A program made the translations under genes and the position numbers. Shown here piece after piece: positions 10,588-20,479 of a DNA stretch of 64,000 nucleotides. Position 1 is the stretch's first letter. Each line of letters opens with the position of its first letter. The DNA lies in assembly GCF_025263485.1 (NCBI RefSeq), contig NZ_CP079863.1, forward strand, positions 2,480,001 through 2,544,000. The letters are read 5' to 3'. The notes below the pieces were generated by a model, which did no database searches, was not told where the DNA came from, and worked only from the letters and a program-made list of their open reading frames with translations. The DNA comes from Mycobacterium sp. SMC-2. GTDB lineage: Bacteria > Actinomycetota > Actinomycetes > Mycobacteriales > Mycobacteriaceae.

Positions 10588-11190
10588 GTGGCCAGAACCC
10601 AGCAGCAGCGTCGGGAAGAGACCGTGGGCCGGCTTCTGGACGCCTGCATCGACACCATCATCGAGGTCGGATACGCCCGGGCGTCGGCCGCCGTGATCAC
10701 CAAGCGCGCGGGGGTGTCCGTGGGGGCCTTGTTCCGGCACTTCGAGACGATGGGCGATTTCATGGCGGCCACGGCGTCCGAGGTGCTGCGTCGTCAGCTC
10801 GAGACGTTCACCAAGCGGGTCGCCGAGATACCGCCGGATCGGCCGGCGCTGCAAGCCGCCCTGGCGATACTTCGCGACCTCACCGCCGCGCCGAGCAACG
10901 CCGTGCTATACGAACTGCTGGTCGCCGCGCGCACCGACGAAAAGCTCAGGGCCACTTTGCAACACGAGCTGCGGCAGTACTCCACGAAGATCCACGAGGC
11001 CGCCCGCGCGCTGCCCGGCGCCGAGAGCTTCCCCGAGGAGACTTTCCCGGTTCTGGTGGCGCTGCTGACCAACGTGTTCGACGGTGCCGCGGTGGTGGAG
11101 GGGGTGCTGCCGCAACCCCAGATCGCCGAGCAGCGGATTCCGATGCTGATGACGCTGCTGTCCGCGGCGGCGCCGGACGCGGGCCTATAG
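10588..11190 (+). CDS. TetR-family transcriptional regulator (Rv2912c-like)
   Basis: A 200-residue regulator with a TetR DNA-binding domain. The helix-turn-helix spans about residues 33-52 (SAAVITKRAGVSVGALFRHF). The helical C-terminal half is the ligand/dimer domain and shows no recognisable ligand signature. GTG 10588 begins one base after the stop of the amidohydrolase, so the two are almost certainly co-transcribed. The regulator may control that operon (inference). Its 3' end overlaps the convergent dacB2 gene by 6 bases. Confidence 0.9.
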   Translation: MARTQQQRREETVGRLLDACIDTIIEVGYARASAAVITKRAGVSVGALFRHFETMGDFMAATASEVLRRQLETFTKRVAEIPPDRPALQAALAILRDLTAAPSNAVLYELLVAARTDEKLRATLQHELRQYSTKIHEAARALPGAESFPEETFPVLVALLTNVFDGAAVVEGVLPQPQIAEQRIPMLMTLLSAAAPDAGL

Positions 11191-12060
11191 CGAGCCGATG
11201 CCGGACTGCGGGTTGAGCGCGAAACCCCAGTCGAACAACGCCGCCGCCTGGTCCCAATAGCTGGGCCCGCCGGGCTTCACCAGGCCGTACATCATGGCGA
11301 TGACCAGCCGCCGGCCGCCCCGGGCCGCCGCGCCGACGAAGGTCTTGCGGGCGGCGTCGGTGAACCCGGTCTTCCCGCCGATCGCGCCCGGGTAGCGCTG
11401 CAACAGCTCGTCCTGGTTGGTGATCGGTTGATCCCCGCGATCGCCGGGGAACATCGCCGATGGCTCGGCGGTGATCTGGGCGAACACCGGATTGGCCATC
11501 GCGGCGCGGAAGATGACGGCCAGGTCGTGCGCCGTCGAGGACCCGGACCCGCCGGGCCCGTCCAGGCCGGACGGCGTCGCGGCGTGGGTGCTGGTCGCGC
11601 CGAGCGACGCGGCCTTGGCGTTCATCTTGGCGACGGTGGCGTCGGGACCGCCCAGCATGTGCGCCAGCGTGTTGGCGGCGTCGTTACCCGAGACCAGCAG
11701 CAGGCCGTCGAGGAGCTGGCGCGCGGTGTAGGTGCGGCCCGGTTTGACGCCGACACAGTTGCACTCCACCTGGGTGTCGGCGACATCGGCGACGACGGTG
11801 GAGTCCAGGCTCACCTGGTCCAGGGTCACCAGGGCCAACAGCACCTTGATGGTGCTCGCCGGCGGGTGGGCCACGTTCTGGTCGCGGCCGGCCAGCACCT
11901 GACCGCTGTCGAGGTCGGCCACGATCCAGGTCTGGGCCGGGCCGTCCGGGATCGGCATCGAGCCGACCGGCTGCATGCTGTCGGCCCGGGCATCGGGGGC
12001 GGTGGCGGCGCACGCACCGACCGTGAGCAGGGCCGCGGCTGCGGCCATGACCTTGCGCAT
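11185..12060 (-). CDS. dacB2: D-alanyl-D-alanine carboxypeptidase DacB2 (PBP, S11)
   Basis: A 291-residue penicillin-binding D,D-carboxypeptidase that trims the terminal D-Ala of peptidoglycan stem peptides. All three motifs are present: STIK with Ser69 and Lys72, SGN at 124-126 and KTG at 230-232. The N-terminus has a hydrophobic signal (residues 5-20) with a Cys at 17, so either a cleaved secretory signal or a weak lipobox (VGAC) is possible. The C-terminal extension of class A PBP5 enzymes is absent. It corresponds to Rv2911 and is divergent from the SnoaL-like gene. Confidence 0.93.
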   Translation of the reverse strand: MRKVMAAAAALLTVGACAATAPDARADSMQPVGSMPIPDGPAQTWIVADLDSGQVLAGRDQNVAHPPASTIKVLLALVTLDQVSLDSTVVADVADTQVECNCVGVKPGRTYTARQLLDGLLLVSGNDAANTLAHMLGGPDATVAKMNAKAASLGATSTHAATPSGLDGPGGSGSSTAHDLAVIFRAAMANPVFAQITAEPSAMFPGDRGDQPITNQDELLQRYPGAIGGKTGFTDAARKTFVGAAARGGRRLVIAMMYGLVKPGGPSYWDQAAALFDWGFALNPQSGIGSL

Positions 12061-12119
12061 GGGCGCAAAGTCTAACTTCCGGGCCTGCTCGGCGCCGATT
12101 TTCGTCTACTGTCCGATGC

Positions 12120-12539
12120 ATGTTGAGCCTGGCCGAGATTTCCGACCGCCTAGAGATCCAGCAGCTTCTGGTGGACTACTCCACCGCCATCGACCAGCGC
12201 CGATTCGACGACCTCGACAAGGTGTTCACCGAAGACGCGTACATCGACTACACCGCCCTCGGCGGCATCGCGGGCCACTACCCCGAGGTCAAGAAGTGGC
12301 TGTCGGAGGTGCTGCCGAACTTCCCGGTGTATGCGCACATGCTGGGCAACTTCTCGGTGCGCATCGACGGGGACAAGGCATCCTCGCGGGTGATCTGCTT
12401 CAACCCGATGGTGCTCGGCGGCGACAAGGACCAGGTGCTGTTCTGCGGGCTCTGGTACGACGACGAGTTCGTCCGCACGCCTGAGGGCTGGCGGATGACC
12501 CGCCGGGTGGAAACCAAGGTCTTCCAGAAGGTCATGTAG
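12120..12539 (+). CDS. SnoaL-like / nuclear transport factor 2-fold protein (Rv2910c-like)
   Basis: A 139-residue SnoaL-4-type protein. It opens with the typical helix RLEIQQLLVDYSTAIDQRRF followed by DDLDKVFTEDAYIDY, then strands of the cone-shaped barrel. Such proteins bind small hydrophobic molecules as isomerases, hydrolases or carriers; the specific function is unknown. TACTGT at 12107-12112 ends 7 bases before the ATG and there is no Shine-Dalgarno, so the mRNA is probably leaderless. It is divergently oriented from dacB2. Confidence 0.85.
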   Translation: MLSLAEISDRLEIQQLLVDYSTAIDQRRFDDLDKVFTEDAYIDYTALGGIAGHYPEVKKWLSEVLPNFPVYAHMLGNFSVRIDGDKASSRVICFNPMVLGGDKDQVLFCGLWYDDEFVRTPEGWRMTRRVETKVFQKVM

Positions 12540-12668
12540 GGCGAGCCTTCGCCGCTTCCGCCGCTGTCGCCGAGATTGCCGTCAGGGTTGCGCCGTGCGC
12601 CCCGACCACGACGACCGCGGCAATCTCGGCGGCCCGGCCGCGATTTCTGGCGCGGCGCGGTGTTCTGG

Positions 12669-12674
12669 CACAAT
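12669..12674 (+). promoter_or_regulatory. putative extended -10 of the rpsP operon
   Basis: TGGCACAAT (CACAAT at 12669-12674, preceded by TG-N) lies in the 261-base gap before rpsP. It would give a leader of about 120 bases. The same TCTGGCACAAT string occurs upstream of rplS and, as GGCACAAT, of dxr. Nothing else is seen in the gap apart from an AGGAGAA ribosome-binding site at 12783. Confidence 0.4.
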
Positions 12675-12800
12675 GGGCGGCTGTCCACCGAGCGATTACG
12701 CATCGCTTCGTGGTCATACACGCGAGGCAAAACCGGATCCGGGCATCCCGCCCCGATCGCTGAATTGCAGCGTGACACAAACAGGAGAACCCGCTTAACC

Positions 12801-13316
12801 ATGGCTGTGAAGATCAAGCTCACCCGGCTTGGCAAGATCCGCAATCCCCAGTACCGCATCGCCGTCGCCGACGCCCGGACGCGCCGCGACGGCCGCTCCA
12901 TCGAGGTCATCGGGCGCTACCACCCGAAGGAAGACCCGAGCCTGATCGAGATCAACTCCGAGCGCGCCCAATACTGGCTGTCCGTGGGAGCTCAGCCCAC
13001 CGAGCCCGTCCTCAAGCTGCTAAAGATCACCGGCGACTGGCAGAAGTTCAAGGGCCTGCCCGGCGCCGAGGGCCGCTTGAAGGTCGCCCCGCCCAAGCCC
13101 AGCAAGCTCGAGCTGTTCAACGCCGCGCTCGCGGAGGCCGAGGGCGGTCCGACCACCGAGGCCGCGAAGCCGAAGAAGAAGTCGCCGGCCAAGAAGGCCG
13201 CGAAGGCCGCCGAGCCGGAGGCCGCCGAGCCGGAGGCCGCCGCAGAGGCGCCCGCTGAGGCCGCCGCTCCGGAGGCCGAGGGCGGCGAGCAGGCCGCGCC
13301 GAGCACCGAAAGCTGA
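12801..13316 (+). CDS. rpsP: 30S ribosomal protein S16
   Basis: A 171-residue S16 with the family N-terminus [20 protein letters not shown] and the usual core to about residue 112, including [17 protein letters not shown]. The rest is a mycobacterial extension rich in Lys, then Ala, Glu and Pro, with repeated AAEPEA units. ATG 12801 follows AGGAGAA. An upstream in-frame start would add unrelated sequence. It begins the rpsP-KH-rimM-trmD cluster, a conserved ribosome and tRNA maturation operon. Confidence 0.97.
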   Translation: MAVKIKLTRLGKIRNPQYRIAVADARTRRDGRSIEVIGRYHPKEDPSLIEINSERAQYWLSVGAQPTEPVLKLLKITGDWQKFKGLPGAEGRLKVAPPKPSKLELFNAALAEAEGGPTTEAAKPKKKSPAKKAAKAAEPEAAEPEAAAEAPAEAAAPEAEGGEQAAPSTES

Positions 13317-13324
13317 CCGCGGCG

Positions 13325-13567
13325 ATGAGTACGGTCGTCGTTGACGCGGTGGAGCATCTGGTCCGTGGGATTGTCGACAACCCCGACGATGTCCGGGTGG
13401 ACATGGTGACCAGCCGCCGCGGCCGAACTGTCGAGGTGCACGTCCACCCCGACGACCTGGGCAAGGTGATCGGCCGCGGTGGACGCACCGCGACCGCCCT
13501 GCGCACGTTGGTCGCCGGTATCGGTGGCCGCGGTATCCGCGTCGACGTGGTGGACACCGACCAGTAG
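13325..13567 (+). CDS. khpA: KH-domain RNA-binding protein (KhpA-like, Rv2908c)
   Basis: An 80-residue single KH domain. The RNA-binding loop IGRGG (49-53) sits in [17 protein letters not shown]. Its length and position directly after rpsP match KhpA, which partners KhpB/Jag in RNA binding in other bacteria (family knowledge). It starts 8 bases after the rpsP stop and is followed by rimM, so it is part of the same transcript. Confidence 0.92.
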   Translation: MSTVVVDAVEHLVRGIVDNPDDVRVDMVTSRRGRTVEVHVHPDDLGKVIGRGGRTATALRTLVAGIGGRGIRVDVVDTDQ

Positions 13568-13584
13568 CCGCTGATGGAGCTCCG

Positions 13585-14106
13585 TTGGAGTTGACCGTCG
13601 GGCGCGTCGCGAAAGCGCACGGGATCGGCGGCGAGGTCGTGGTCGACATCCGTACCGACGACCCCGCCGCCCGCTTCGCGCCGGGAAAAACCCTGCGCGG
13701 CAAGTCATCCCGCGACGGCACGAAACGCGACTTCGTCGTCGACGGCGTGCGCGAACACGGTGGGCGCCTGCTGGTGCGACTGGCCGGGGTGACGGACCGC
13801 GACTCCGCCGACGCGCTGCGCGGCACCGTGTTCGTCGTCGATTCCGACGACCTGCCCCCGATCGATGAGCCGGACACCTACTACGACCACCAGCTCGAAG
13901 GGCTGCACGTGCGGACCGTGGCGGGCCGGGACGTCGGTGTCGTCGCCGAGGTGTTGCACACCGCCGGCGGCGAGTTGCTGGCGGTGCGCCGAGCCGACGG
14001 CGGGGAAGTGCTGGTGCCATTCGTCGGCGCGATCGTCACGTCGGTGTCGCTCGACGACCGCGTCGTGCAGATCGATCCGCCCGAGGGCCTGCTGGACCTG
14101 ACATGA
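13585..14106 (+). CDS. rimM: ribosome maturation factor RimM
   Basis: A 173-residue RimM with an N-terminal barrel beginning [18 protein letters not shown] and a C-terminal PRC-barrel ([13 protein letters not shown] to [11 protein letters not shown]). It helps the 30S head mature around S19. The start is TTG, set by alignment to the conserved family N-terminus; an ATG at 13574 is out of frame. Its TGA overlaps the ATG of trmD (ATGA), which indicates coupling. Confidence 0.94.
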   Translation: MELTVGRVAKAHGIGGEVVVDIRTDDPAARFAPGKTLRGKSSRDGTKRDFVVDGVREHGGRLLVRLAGVTDRDSADALRGTVFVVDSDDLPPIDEPDTYYDHQLEGLHVRTVAGRDVGVVAEVLHTAGGELLAVRRADGGEVLVPFVGAIVTSVSLDDRVVQIDPPEGLLDLT

Positions 14107-14798
14107 GGATCGACGTCGTCACCATCTTCCCGGCCTTCCTGGACCCGCTGCGACAATCGTTGCCGGGCAAGGCGATTGCGTCGGGCCTGGTCGACCTGCG
14201 GGTGCACGACCTGAGGCGCTGGACGCACGACGTGCATCGCTCAGTCGACGACGCCCCCTACGGCGGCGGCCCCGGGATGGTGATGAAGGCGCCCGTGTGG
14301 GGCGAGGCGCTGGACGAGATATGTTCGGAGCAAACGGTTTTGGTTGTCCCCACGCCGGCCGGTGCGTTGTTCACCCAGGCCGACGCCCAGCGCTGGAGCG
14401 CCGAGGAGCACCTGGTGTTCGCCTGCGGTCGCTACGAGGGGATCGACCAGCGGGTGATGGAGGATGCCGCCCGGCGGATGCGGGTCGAAGAGGTCTCGAT
14501 CGGCGACTATGTGCTGCCGGGTGGGGAGTCGGCGGCGGTGGTGATGATCGAAGCCGTCGTGCGGCTGCTCGAGGGGGTGCTCGGCAATCCGGCGTCGCAC
14601 CGGGACGATTCGCACTCCCCGGCCCTGGACCGGCTGCTCGAGGGGCCCAGTTACACCCGGCCGCCCAGCTGGCGTGGGCTCGACGTTCCCGAGGTCTTGC
14701 TATCCGGCGACCACGCGCGCGTCGCCGCCTGGCGCCGGGAGGTTTCGCTGCAACGCACCCGCGAACGCCGCCCGGAGCTGCTGGACCCGCAGGACTAG
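14103..14798 (+). CDS. trmD: tRNA (guanine-37-N1)-methyltransferase TrmD
   Basis: A 231-residue SPOUT methyltransferase that makes m1G37 in tRNA and prevents frameshifting. The N-terminus [17 protein letters not shown], the [11 protein letters not shown] substrate loop, the GRYEGIDQR motif and the trefoil-knot SAM site ([11 protein letters not shown]) are all present. It is coupled to rimM by an ATGA overlap. Its last four bases overlap the convergent lppW stop. Confidence 0.97.
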   Translation: MRIDVVTIFPAFLDPLRQSLPGKAIASGLVDLRVHDLRRWTHDVHRSVDDAPYGGGPGMVMKAPVWGEALDEICSEQTVLVVPTPAGALFTQADAQRWSAEEHLVFACGRYEGIDQRVMEDAARRMRVEEVSIGDYVLPGGESAAVVMIEAVVRLLEGVLGNPASHRDDSHSPALDRLLEGPSYTRPPSWRGLDVPEVLLSGDHARVAAWRREVSLQRTRERRPELLDPQD

Positions 14799-15748
14799 AG
14801 CCCGCGGCGCAGTGGGTCGATCCGGCCTTCGGGGAAGATCGTCCTGACCGCCCGGGTGATCGTCTCGCGGGCGGTGGCGTCGTCGGAGGGCTGCAGGGAC
14901 TGCACCACCATGATGTAGTGGTGGTCGGCGCCGATCACACCCGTCGACAGGTGCATCCAGTCGCTGCCGATGCAGCACATCCAGCCCTGCTTGACCGCCA
15001 CCGGTTCGGCGTACAGCCCGTCCGGAATGCCGAACCGCTGCGGGTAGCCGTCGATTCCCGTCGGGGTGGACTGGGCCAGGTCGTCGACGATGACCTTCGC
15101 CTTGTCGGCCGGCAGCCCTCCCGACCCGTCGAGCAGCATGTCGTAGTAGCGGATCAGGTCGGTCATCGAGCTCATGGTGTTCCACCAGCGTCCGTCGCTG
15201 GGCGGGGTGGTCGACGCGAGCCCGTAGCGGGCCGCGACGGCGCTGATGATGGCGTTCTCGCCGCCCTGCGCCCAGAACATCTCGGCCGCGCCGTCGTCGG
15301 ACGACTGCAACATGATGTCCAACGCCTGGCGGTCGTCCGCGCTCAGCGCGGCCTTGCCCTGTGATTCGTGCAGCAGCAGGTCGTCGGCGATGAAAAGCTT
15401 GGCCACCGACGCGGTACCGATGACCTGGCTGTTGCCGGTGGAGACCAGCTGGTGGGTGTTGCGGTCGAGAATCGCCACCGACAGGGCGGCCCCACGGGCG
15501 GCGGCCTCGTCGGTCGCCTGCTGCACCCGCGCCTGCAGGCCGACGGGCCCCGCGCTGGTCAGCTGCTCCGGCTGAGGTGGCTTGACCGCCTCGCGCATCA
15601 GCTCGGCCGGCTGTCGCAGGCCGCGGTCGGGCGTCACGTACACCGGGAAGTTGTAGGCCTTGGCCTGGACCTTTCCCTCGCATCCGGCAGCCACCACCAA
15701 CGCCACCGCCGCTGTGGCGGTGAGCAAAGTCAGCGGCCGAACGCGCAT
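14795..15748 (-). CDS. lppW: lipoprotein LppW, serine beta-lactamase/D,D-peptidase-like
   Basis: A 317-residue exported lipoprotein. From the ATG at 15748, which has GGAGGAGAGGA directly upstream, the protein starts [23 protein letters not shown]: positive n-region, hydrophobic core and a lipobox VAAGC. The mature part is a beta-lactamase-like fold (an [14 protein letters not shown] helix with SVAK as Sxx[14 protein letters not shown] as the second motif). The KTG position reads KQGW, so catalytic activity is doubtful. The frame is open 15 codons further upstream. Convergent with trmD, as in M. tuberculosis Rv2905. Confidence 0.88.
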   Translation of the reverse strand: MRVRPLTLLTATAAVALVVAAGCEGKVQAKAYNFPVYVTPDRGLRQPAELMREAVKPPQPEQLTSAGPVGLQARVQQATDEAAARGAALSVAILDRNTHQLVSTGNSQVIGTASVAKLFIADDLLLHESQGKAALSADDRQALDIMLQSSDDGAAEMFWAQGGENAIISAVAARYGLASTTPPSDGRWWNTMSSMTDLIRYYDMLLDGSGGLPADKAKVIVDDLAQSTPTGIDGYPQRFGIPDGLYAEPVAVKQGWMCCIGSDWMHLSTGVIGADHHYIMVVQSLQPSDDATARETITRAVRTIFPEGRIDPLRRGL

Positions 15749-15863
15749 TCCTCTCCTCCGACGTGGCTCCGACGCCTCAGTCATATGTACCATTCACCAG
15801 CGCCTTCGGCTCGCTGTGAACCGCCGCGGAGGCTGTGATTTTCGTGGCAAGCGTCCTGTCTGG

Positions 15864-15869
15864 CACAAT
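15864..15869 (+). promoter_or_regulatory. putative extended -10 of rplS
   Basis: TCTGGCACAATTG contains CACAAT at 15864-15869 with an upstream TG-G, the same motif as before rpsP. A transcript would carry a leader of about 150 bases before rplS. The gap 15749-16027 also holds the divergent lppW ribosome-binding site. Confidence 0.4.
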
Positions 15870-16027
15870 TGACCAGTTGTCTCCAGCGGTAGCAGGCCGG
15901 CCGGGCCGCTTCTCGCCTGCTGCGAGATACGCGCACGTTGCCCCAAACCATCGGCTTGGCGACCGCCTCACGACCCAGGTGAGGGCTGTTGCCGCAGGCC
16001 GCGACCGCAAGGAAGTGTCTTCTCAAG

Positions 16028-16369
16028 ATGAACCGCCTGGACTTCGTCGACCAAGCGTCGCTGCGCGACGACATCCCGGTTTTCGGCCCGGGCGACACCA
16101 TCAACGTGCATGTCAAGGTCATCGAGGGTGCCAAGGAGCGCATCCAGGTGTTCAAGGGCGTGGTGATCCGTCGTCAGGGCGGCGGCATCCGCGAGACCTT
16201 CACCGTGCGCAAGGAGAGCTACGGCGTCGGCGTCGAGCGCACCTTCCCGGTGCATTCGCCGAACATCGACCACATCGAGGTGGTGACCCGTGGCGATGTC
16301 CGCCGCGCCAAGCTGTACTACCTGCGCGAGCTCCGCGGCAAGAAGGCCAAGATCAAGGAAAAGCGCTGA
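16028..16369 (+). CDS. rplS: 50S ribosomal protein L19
   Basis: A 113-residue L19 with the family N-terminus [19 protein letters not shown], the core [24 protein letters not shown] and the basic end [12 protein letters not shown] 16028 is chosen because the family begins there; a frame open to 15989 adds unrelated residues. GGAAG lies about 15 bases upstream. lepB follows on the same strand. Confidence 0.97.
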   Translation: MNRLDFVDQASLRDDIPVFGPGDTINVHVKVIEGAKERIQVFKGVVIRRQGGGIRETFTVRKESYGVGVERTFPVHSPNIDHIEVVTRGDVRRAKLYYLRELRGKKAKIKEKR

Positions 16370-16438
16370 GCCGGCACGGCCGGGCGGCGGTCCCGGTCGG
16401 TTTACAGCGCCACAATCTGCGCTGGCTACTCTGATCTC

Positions 16439-17329
16439 GTGACCGATCCCACGGACTCACCTGAGCCCCAGTCCGCCCAGTCAGAGCCGAAGGTCTCCAC
16501 CCGCATCCCGGACACGCCCGAAGGCGAGGCGCCGAAGGCCGCCGAACCCATCCCCGAACCGGCGGACGCGCCCGACGCGGACCGGCCGGAACGCACCAAG
16601 CGATCCACGCTGCGGGAATTTGCGCTGCTGGCGGTCATCGCCGTGGGGCTCTATTACGTCATGCTGACGTTCGTGGCGCGGCCCTACCTGATCCCGTCGG
16701 AATCGATGGAGCCGACGCTGCACGGCTGCTCCGGCTGCGTCGGTGACCGGATCATGGTCGACAAGGTCACCTACCGCTTCGACGCACCCCGCCCGGGTGA
16801 CGTCATCGTCTTCAAGGGACCGCCCTCATGGAACCTGGGGTACAAATCGATCCGGTCAAACAACACCTTGCTGCACTGGGCGCAAGACGCGCTGTCCTTC
16901 ATCGGCTTCGTGCCGCCCGACGAGAACGACCTGGTCAAGCGGGTCATCGCGGTCGGAGGGCAGACGGTGCAGTGCCGGGCCGACACCGGGTTGACGGTCA
17001 ACGGCAAGCCCCTCAAGGAGCCCTACCTCGATCCGGCCACCATGATGGCCGACCCATCGGTGTACCCATGCCTGGGCAGCGAGTTCGGCCCGGTCACCGT
17101 GCCGCAGGGGCGGCTGTGGGTGATGGGCGACAACCGGACGCACTCGGCGGACTCCCGCGCCCACTGCACCAGCGTCCCGGCCGAGGCGCTCAAGGGAGTG
17201 TTGTGCACGGGCGATCCGGCGTCGGGGACCGTTCCGGTGTCCAACGTGATCGGCAAGGCGAGGTTCATCGTGTGGCCGCCCGGTCGCTGGGGCGGCGTGT
17301 CGTCGGTGAACCCGCAGCAGCATCAGTAG
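16439..17329 (+). CDS. lepB: signal peptidase I
   Basis: A 296-residue type I signal peptidase that cleaves Sec/Tat signal peptides on the outer face of the membrane. A Pro/Glu-rich cytoplasmic region of about 58 residues precedes one transmembrane helix (60-80). Box B has the nucleophile Ser89 in PSESMEPTL; the general base is Lys167 in [11 protein letters not shown]; box E is [14 protein letters not shown] 16439 lies 6 bases after TACTCT, consistent with a leaderless transcript. rnhB begins 2 bases after the stop. Confidence 0.96.
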   Translation: MTDPTDSPEPQSAQSEPKVSTRIPDTPEGEAPKAAEPIPEPADAPDADRPERTKRSTLREFALLAVIAVGLYYVMLTFVARPYLIPSESMEPTLHGCSGCVGDRIMVDKVTYRFDAPRPGDVIVFKGPPSWNLGYKSIRSNNTLLHWAQDALSFIGFVPPDENDLVKRVIAVGGQTVQCRADTGLTVNGKPLKEPYLDPATMMADPSVYPCLGSEFGPVTVPQGRLWVMGDNRTHSADSRAHCTSVPAEALKGVLCTGDPASGTVPVSNVIGKARFIVWPPGRWGGVSSVNPQQHQ

Positions 17330-17331
17330 CC

Positions 17332-18126
17332 ATGGCCACGACGTGGCCGCCGCGGACGGTGATCCGCAAGTCGTCGGGACTGCGCACCCTGGAGTCGGCG
17401 CTGTACCGCAACGGGTTGGGACCGGTGGCCGGCGTGGACGAGGTCGGGCGCGGCGCCTGCGCGGGCCCACTCGTGGTCGCGGCCTGTGTGCTCGGAGCGG
17501 GACGCCTGGAAAGCCTTGCCGCGCTTGATGATTCGAAGAAGCTCACCGAGAGCGCCCGAGAGAAGTTGTTCCCGCTGATCCGTCGCTACGCGCTGGCCTA
17601 CCACGTGGTGTACATACCGCCCGCCGAGGTGGACCGGCGCGGAGTGCACGTCGCCAACATCGAGGGCATGCGGCGCGCCGTGGCGGGCCTGTCCCTGCGC
17701 CCCGGTTACGTGCTGAGCGACGGATTCCGGGTGCCCGGGCTGCCCGTGCCGTCGCTACCGGTGATCGGGGGCGACGCGGCGGCGGCGTGCATCGCCGCGG
17801 CCAGCGTGCTGGCGAAGGTCAGCCGGGACCGGCTGATGGTCGCCATGGACGCCGACCACCCCGGTTACGGTTTCGCCGAGCACAAGGGCTACAGCACGCC
17901 GGCGCACAGCGCGGCGCTGACACAGCTGGGTCCCTGCCCCGAACACCGCCGTTCCTTCATCAATGTCCGGCGCGTGGTCATAGGCTCGCAAGCATCGGGT
18001 GGCCGCGTGATGGCCGAATGCAGACCGGACCTCCGCCCGCACGCGGCAGATATCGGTGAGGAAAGATGGGGCCAGGATTCCCCCGGTGGAACGCGGGGGA
18101 AGTGTTTCTCCGAGAAGGACGTCTGA
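17332..18126 (+). CDS. rnhB: ribonuclease HII
   Basis: A 264-residue RNase HII that removes single ribonucleotides from DNA and degrades RNA-DNA hybrids. The catalytic motif [15 protein letters not shown] carries Asp36 and Glu37. [15 protein letters not shown] and [21 protein letters not shown] are conserved further on. ATG 17332 gives the same length as the M. tuberculosis enzyme. It is co-directional with lepB and closely followed by the DUF2469 gene. Confidence 0.95.
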   Translation: MATTWPPRTVIRKSSGLRTLESALYRNGLGPVAGVDEVGRGACAGPLVVAACVLGAGRLESLAALDDSKKLTESAREKLFPLIRRYALAYHVVYIPPAEVDRRGVHVANIEGMRRAVAGLSLRPGYVLSDGFRVPGLPVPSLPVIGGDAAAACIAAASVLAKVSRDRLMVAMDADHPGYGFAEHKGYSTPAHSAALTQLGPCPEHRRSFINVRRVVIGSQASGGRVMAECRPDLRPHAADIGEERWGQDSPGGTRGKCFSEKDV

Positions 18127-18130
18127 ACAG

Positions 18131-18436
18131 ATGAGTGCCGAGGATCTCGAAAAGTACGAAACCGAGATGGAGCTCTCGCTGTACCGCGAATACAAGGACA
18201 TCGTCGGGCAGTTCAGCTACGTCGTGGAAACCGAGCGCCGCTTCTACCTGGCCAACAGCGTCGAGATGGTGCCACGCAACGCCGAGGGGGAGGTGTACTT
18301 CGAACTGAGACTCTCTGACGCCTGGGTGTGGGACATGTACCGGCCGGCCCGGTTCGTCAAGCAGGTGCGGGTCGTGACGTTCAAGGACGTCAACATCGAA
18401 GAGGTGGAGAAGCCCGAGCTGCGGCTGCCGGAATAG
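18131..18436 (+). CDS. DUF2469 family protein (Rv2901c-like)
   Basis: A 101-residue acidic cytoplasmic protein, highly conserved in actinobacteria and of unknown function. It starts MSAEDLEKYETEMELSLYRE and contains the conserved VVETERRFYLANSVEM and YRPARFVKQVRVVTFKDVN. ATG 18131 was chosen over an open frame extending to 18056 because the family begins at MSAEDLEKYE. It ends 6 bases from the convergent GAF-ANTAR gene. Confidence 0.93.
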   Translation: MSAEDLEKYETEMELSLYREYKDIVGQFSYVVETERRFYLANSVEMVPRNAEGEVYFELRLSDAWVWDMYRPARFVKQVRVVTFKDVNIEEVEKPELRLPE

Positions 18437-18442
18437 CCGGGG

Positions 18443-19201
18443 CTAGCCGTTCTGCCCGTCTTCCGCCGCCGGTAGCTCGCCCCGTTTCTTGATGACCTCC
18501 CGCGCCACGTCGGCCAGCCTGATGTTCAGCGCTTGCGAGTGACGCCGCAGCAGGTCGAACGCCTGCTCCTCGGTCATGTCGTGGAGCAGCATCAACATGC
18601 CGACCGCCTTGCCGATCTCGCGGTTGCTCAGCAACCCCCGTCGAAGGCTGCTGGCGTCCTCACCCTTGGCGACCGCATTGATGGCCACGCTGGCGAACGC
18701 GGCCAGCACCGCCGCGCGCCCGGCCGCCTCGGCGTCGAACACGCCTGCGGCGTCGCTGAACAGGTTGAGGGCGGCACCTTTGCGTTTGTCCACGAGCAGC
18801 CGAAAGCCCATCGCCCCGCGCACGGGTGTCTCCGCCACCAGTACCTTCGCCAGCCGGGGCCATAGCGACGGCGTCGTCAGGTCCGGCTCGATCTGCGGGG
18901 TTTCCTCCTCGATCGCGTCGATGCAGGGACCATCGCCGGAACGCCGTTCCAGCTCGTCGATCTGCTGCGCCAGCCGGTCACTCGCGCCCGCGGTGACGTA
19001 GCGGTCGCCTTCACGCACCAACAGGCTGGCGTGATCACACCCGCGGACGACCAGGGTGGCGGCGACGCAGATGGCCGCATACATCTGGCCGACGTCCGAG
19101 CCCTGGTAGATGATCTCGGCCAGCGCGGCGAAAACCGTCGCGGGGTCGGCCTTCTCCCCGCCGAGCACCGGCCGGCCGGCGGCCGTCGATTCGTCCCCCA
19201 T
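18443..19201 (-). CDS. GAF-ANTAR transcription antitermination regulator
   Basis: A 252-residue regulator with an N-terminal GAF domain (about 25-170, including ASLLVREGDRYVTAGASD) and a C-terminal ANTAR three-helix domain (about 185-245). The ANTAR part has the signature NREIGKAVGMLMLLHDMTEE followed by AFDLLRRHSQ. ANTAR domains bind paired hexaloop hairpins in nascent RNA and prevent termination (family knowledge). The GAF ligand is unknown. In M. tuberculosis fdhF lies at this position, so this is a local difference. Confidence 0.9.
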   Translation of the reverse strand: MGDESTAAGRPVLGGEKADPATVFAALAEIIYQGSDVGQMYAAICVAATLVVRGCDHASLLVREGDRYVTAGASDRLAQQIDELERRSGDGPCIDAIEEETPQIEPDLTTPSLWPRLAKVLVAETPVRGAMGFRLLVDKRKGAALNLFSDAAGVFDAEAAGRAAVLAAFASVAINAVAKGEDASSLRRGLLSNREIGKAVGMLMLLHDMTEEQAFDLLRRHSQALNIRLADVAREVIKKRGELPAAEDGQNG

Positions 19202-19410
19202 GTTGTGCCCTCATTCCCAGGTTCGATCGCCGTAGATTATCGGTCGTCGGCGCGAGGGTCACACGCTGTTCGGTGTGATTGCGACGAAATCCACGCGCCC
19301 CGGCTGACGGTCCACGGGCCAGCGGAAACACCCGCTGGCAATTCGAGTACCCGCGATCCGCGCGGCGTCCCGCGTTACGTTTCCCACCCGTGGTTTCGGC
19401 CGGGGCCTCC

Positions 19411-20409
19411 GTGGGCAAGACGCTTGGAGTGGGAATTTCCGTCGCGGTGACAGGGCCAACCGGCGAGATCGGCATGTCGGCGGTCAACGCGCTGGAGCGC
19501 GAACCCGCCGTGGACGCCATCGTCGGGATGGCGCGCCGGCCGTTCGACCCGTCTTCGCGCGGCTGGCAGAAGACCACCTACCAGCAGGGCGACATCCTGG
19601 ACCGCGAGGCCGTCGACGCGCTGGTGGCACACGCCGACGTGGTGATCCACCTGGCGTTCATCATCATGGGTTCGCGCGAAGAGAGCGCCCGCATCAACCT
19701 GCAGGGCACCCGCAACGTGTTCGAGGCGACGGTGGCCAGCGAGCGGGCACGGCGCCTGGTGTACACGTCGTCGGTGGCGGCCTACGGCTATCACCGCGAC
19801 AATCCCGACCCGCTGACCGAGGACGTGCCCGCGCGGGGCTCCGACGAGCATTACTACTCCGCGCAGAAGGCCGCATGTGAGGCGCTGCTCGCCGAGATCA
19901 CCAAGGACTCGCCGATCGAGGTGTTCGTCTTGCGGCCGTGCATCGTGGCCGGCCCCAACGCCACCGCCCTGGCCGACGCGATGCCGTGGAACCAACTGCC
20001 CGGCCCGATGCGCGCGGTGGTCAAGGCGGTGCCGATGCTGAAGCCGGTCGTCCCGGATCCGGGGTTTCCGTTGCAGTTGGTGCACCACGACGACGTCGCG
20101 AGCGCGATCGCGCTGGCCGCCACCGCGCCGGCGCCGCCCGGTGCGTACAACATCGCCGGTGACGGCGTCGTCACCGTGGCGGACGTGGCCAGGGCGCTGG
20201 GCGGCCGCCCGGTGCGGGTTCCCGCCGTTGCGGCCTCCGCCGCGTCGGCGGCGCTTGCACGCGTGCCGCTCATCCCGTCGATGCTGGAATGGCTGCACAC
20301 CGCGCGCACGTCGATGGTCATGGACACGACCAAGGCGCGCACGCAACTCGGCTGGCGGCCGGTCCACTCCTCGGCTGAAACCCTGACCGCGCTGGCTTCG
20401 GCGCTGTGA
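19411..20409 (+). CDS. NAD-dependent epimerase/dehydratase (extended SDR)
   Basis: About 332 residues of an extended short-chain dehydrogenase. A Rossmann loop variant TGPTGEIG is near the N-terminus, YYSAQKAACEAL provides the catalytic YxxxK, and HHDDVASAI a conserved late motif. The substrate is unknown. Several GTG codons could be the start (19390, 19411, 19429); 19411 is chosen because a GGGG stretch lies 8 bases upstream, with low certainty. The frame is open further, but the extra residues are basic and do not look like a domain. Confidence 0.82.
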   Translation: MGKTLGVGISVAVTGPTGEIGMSAVNALEREPAVDAIVGMARRPFDPSSRGWQKTTYQQGDILDREAVDALVAHADVVIHLAFIIMGSREESARINLQGTRNVFEATVASERARRLVYTSSVAAYGYHRDNPDPLTEDVPARGSDEHYYSAQKAACEALLAEITKDSPIEVFVLRPCIVAGPNATALADAMPWNQLPGPMRAVVKAVPMLKPVVPDPGFPLQLVHHDDVASAIALAATAPAPPGAYNIAGDGVVTVADVARALGGRPVRVPAVAASAASAALARVPLIPSMLEWLHTARTSMVMDTTKARTQLGWRPVHSSAETLTALASAL

Positions 20410-20479
20410 GGCCGAGGTAGTTTGACTGCGTGAGGTCTCAGCGTTGCGCCGCGATCCCCGCCGGCGGTGAAATCGCCTA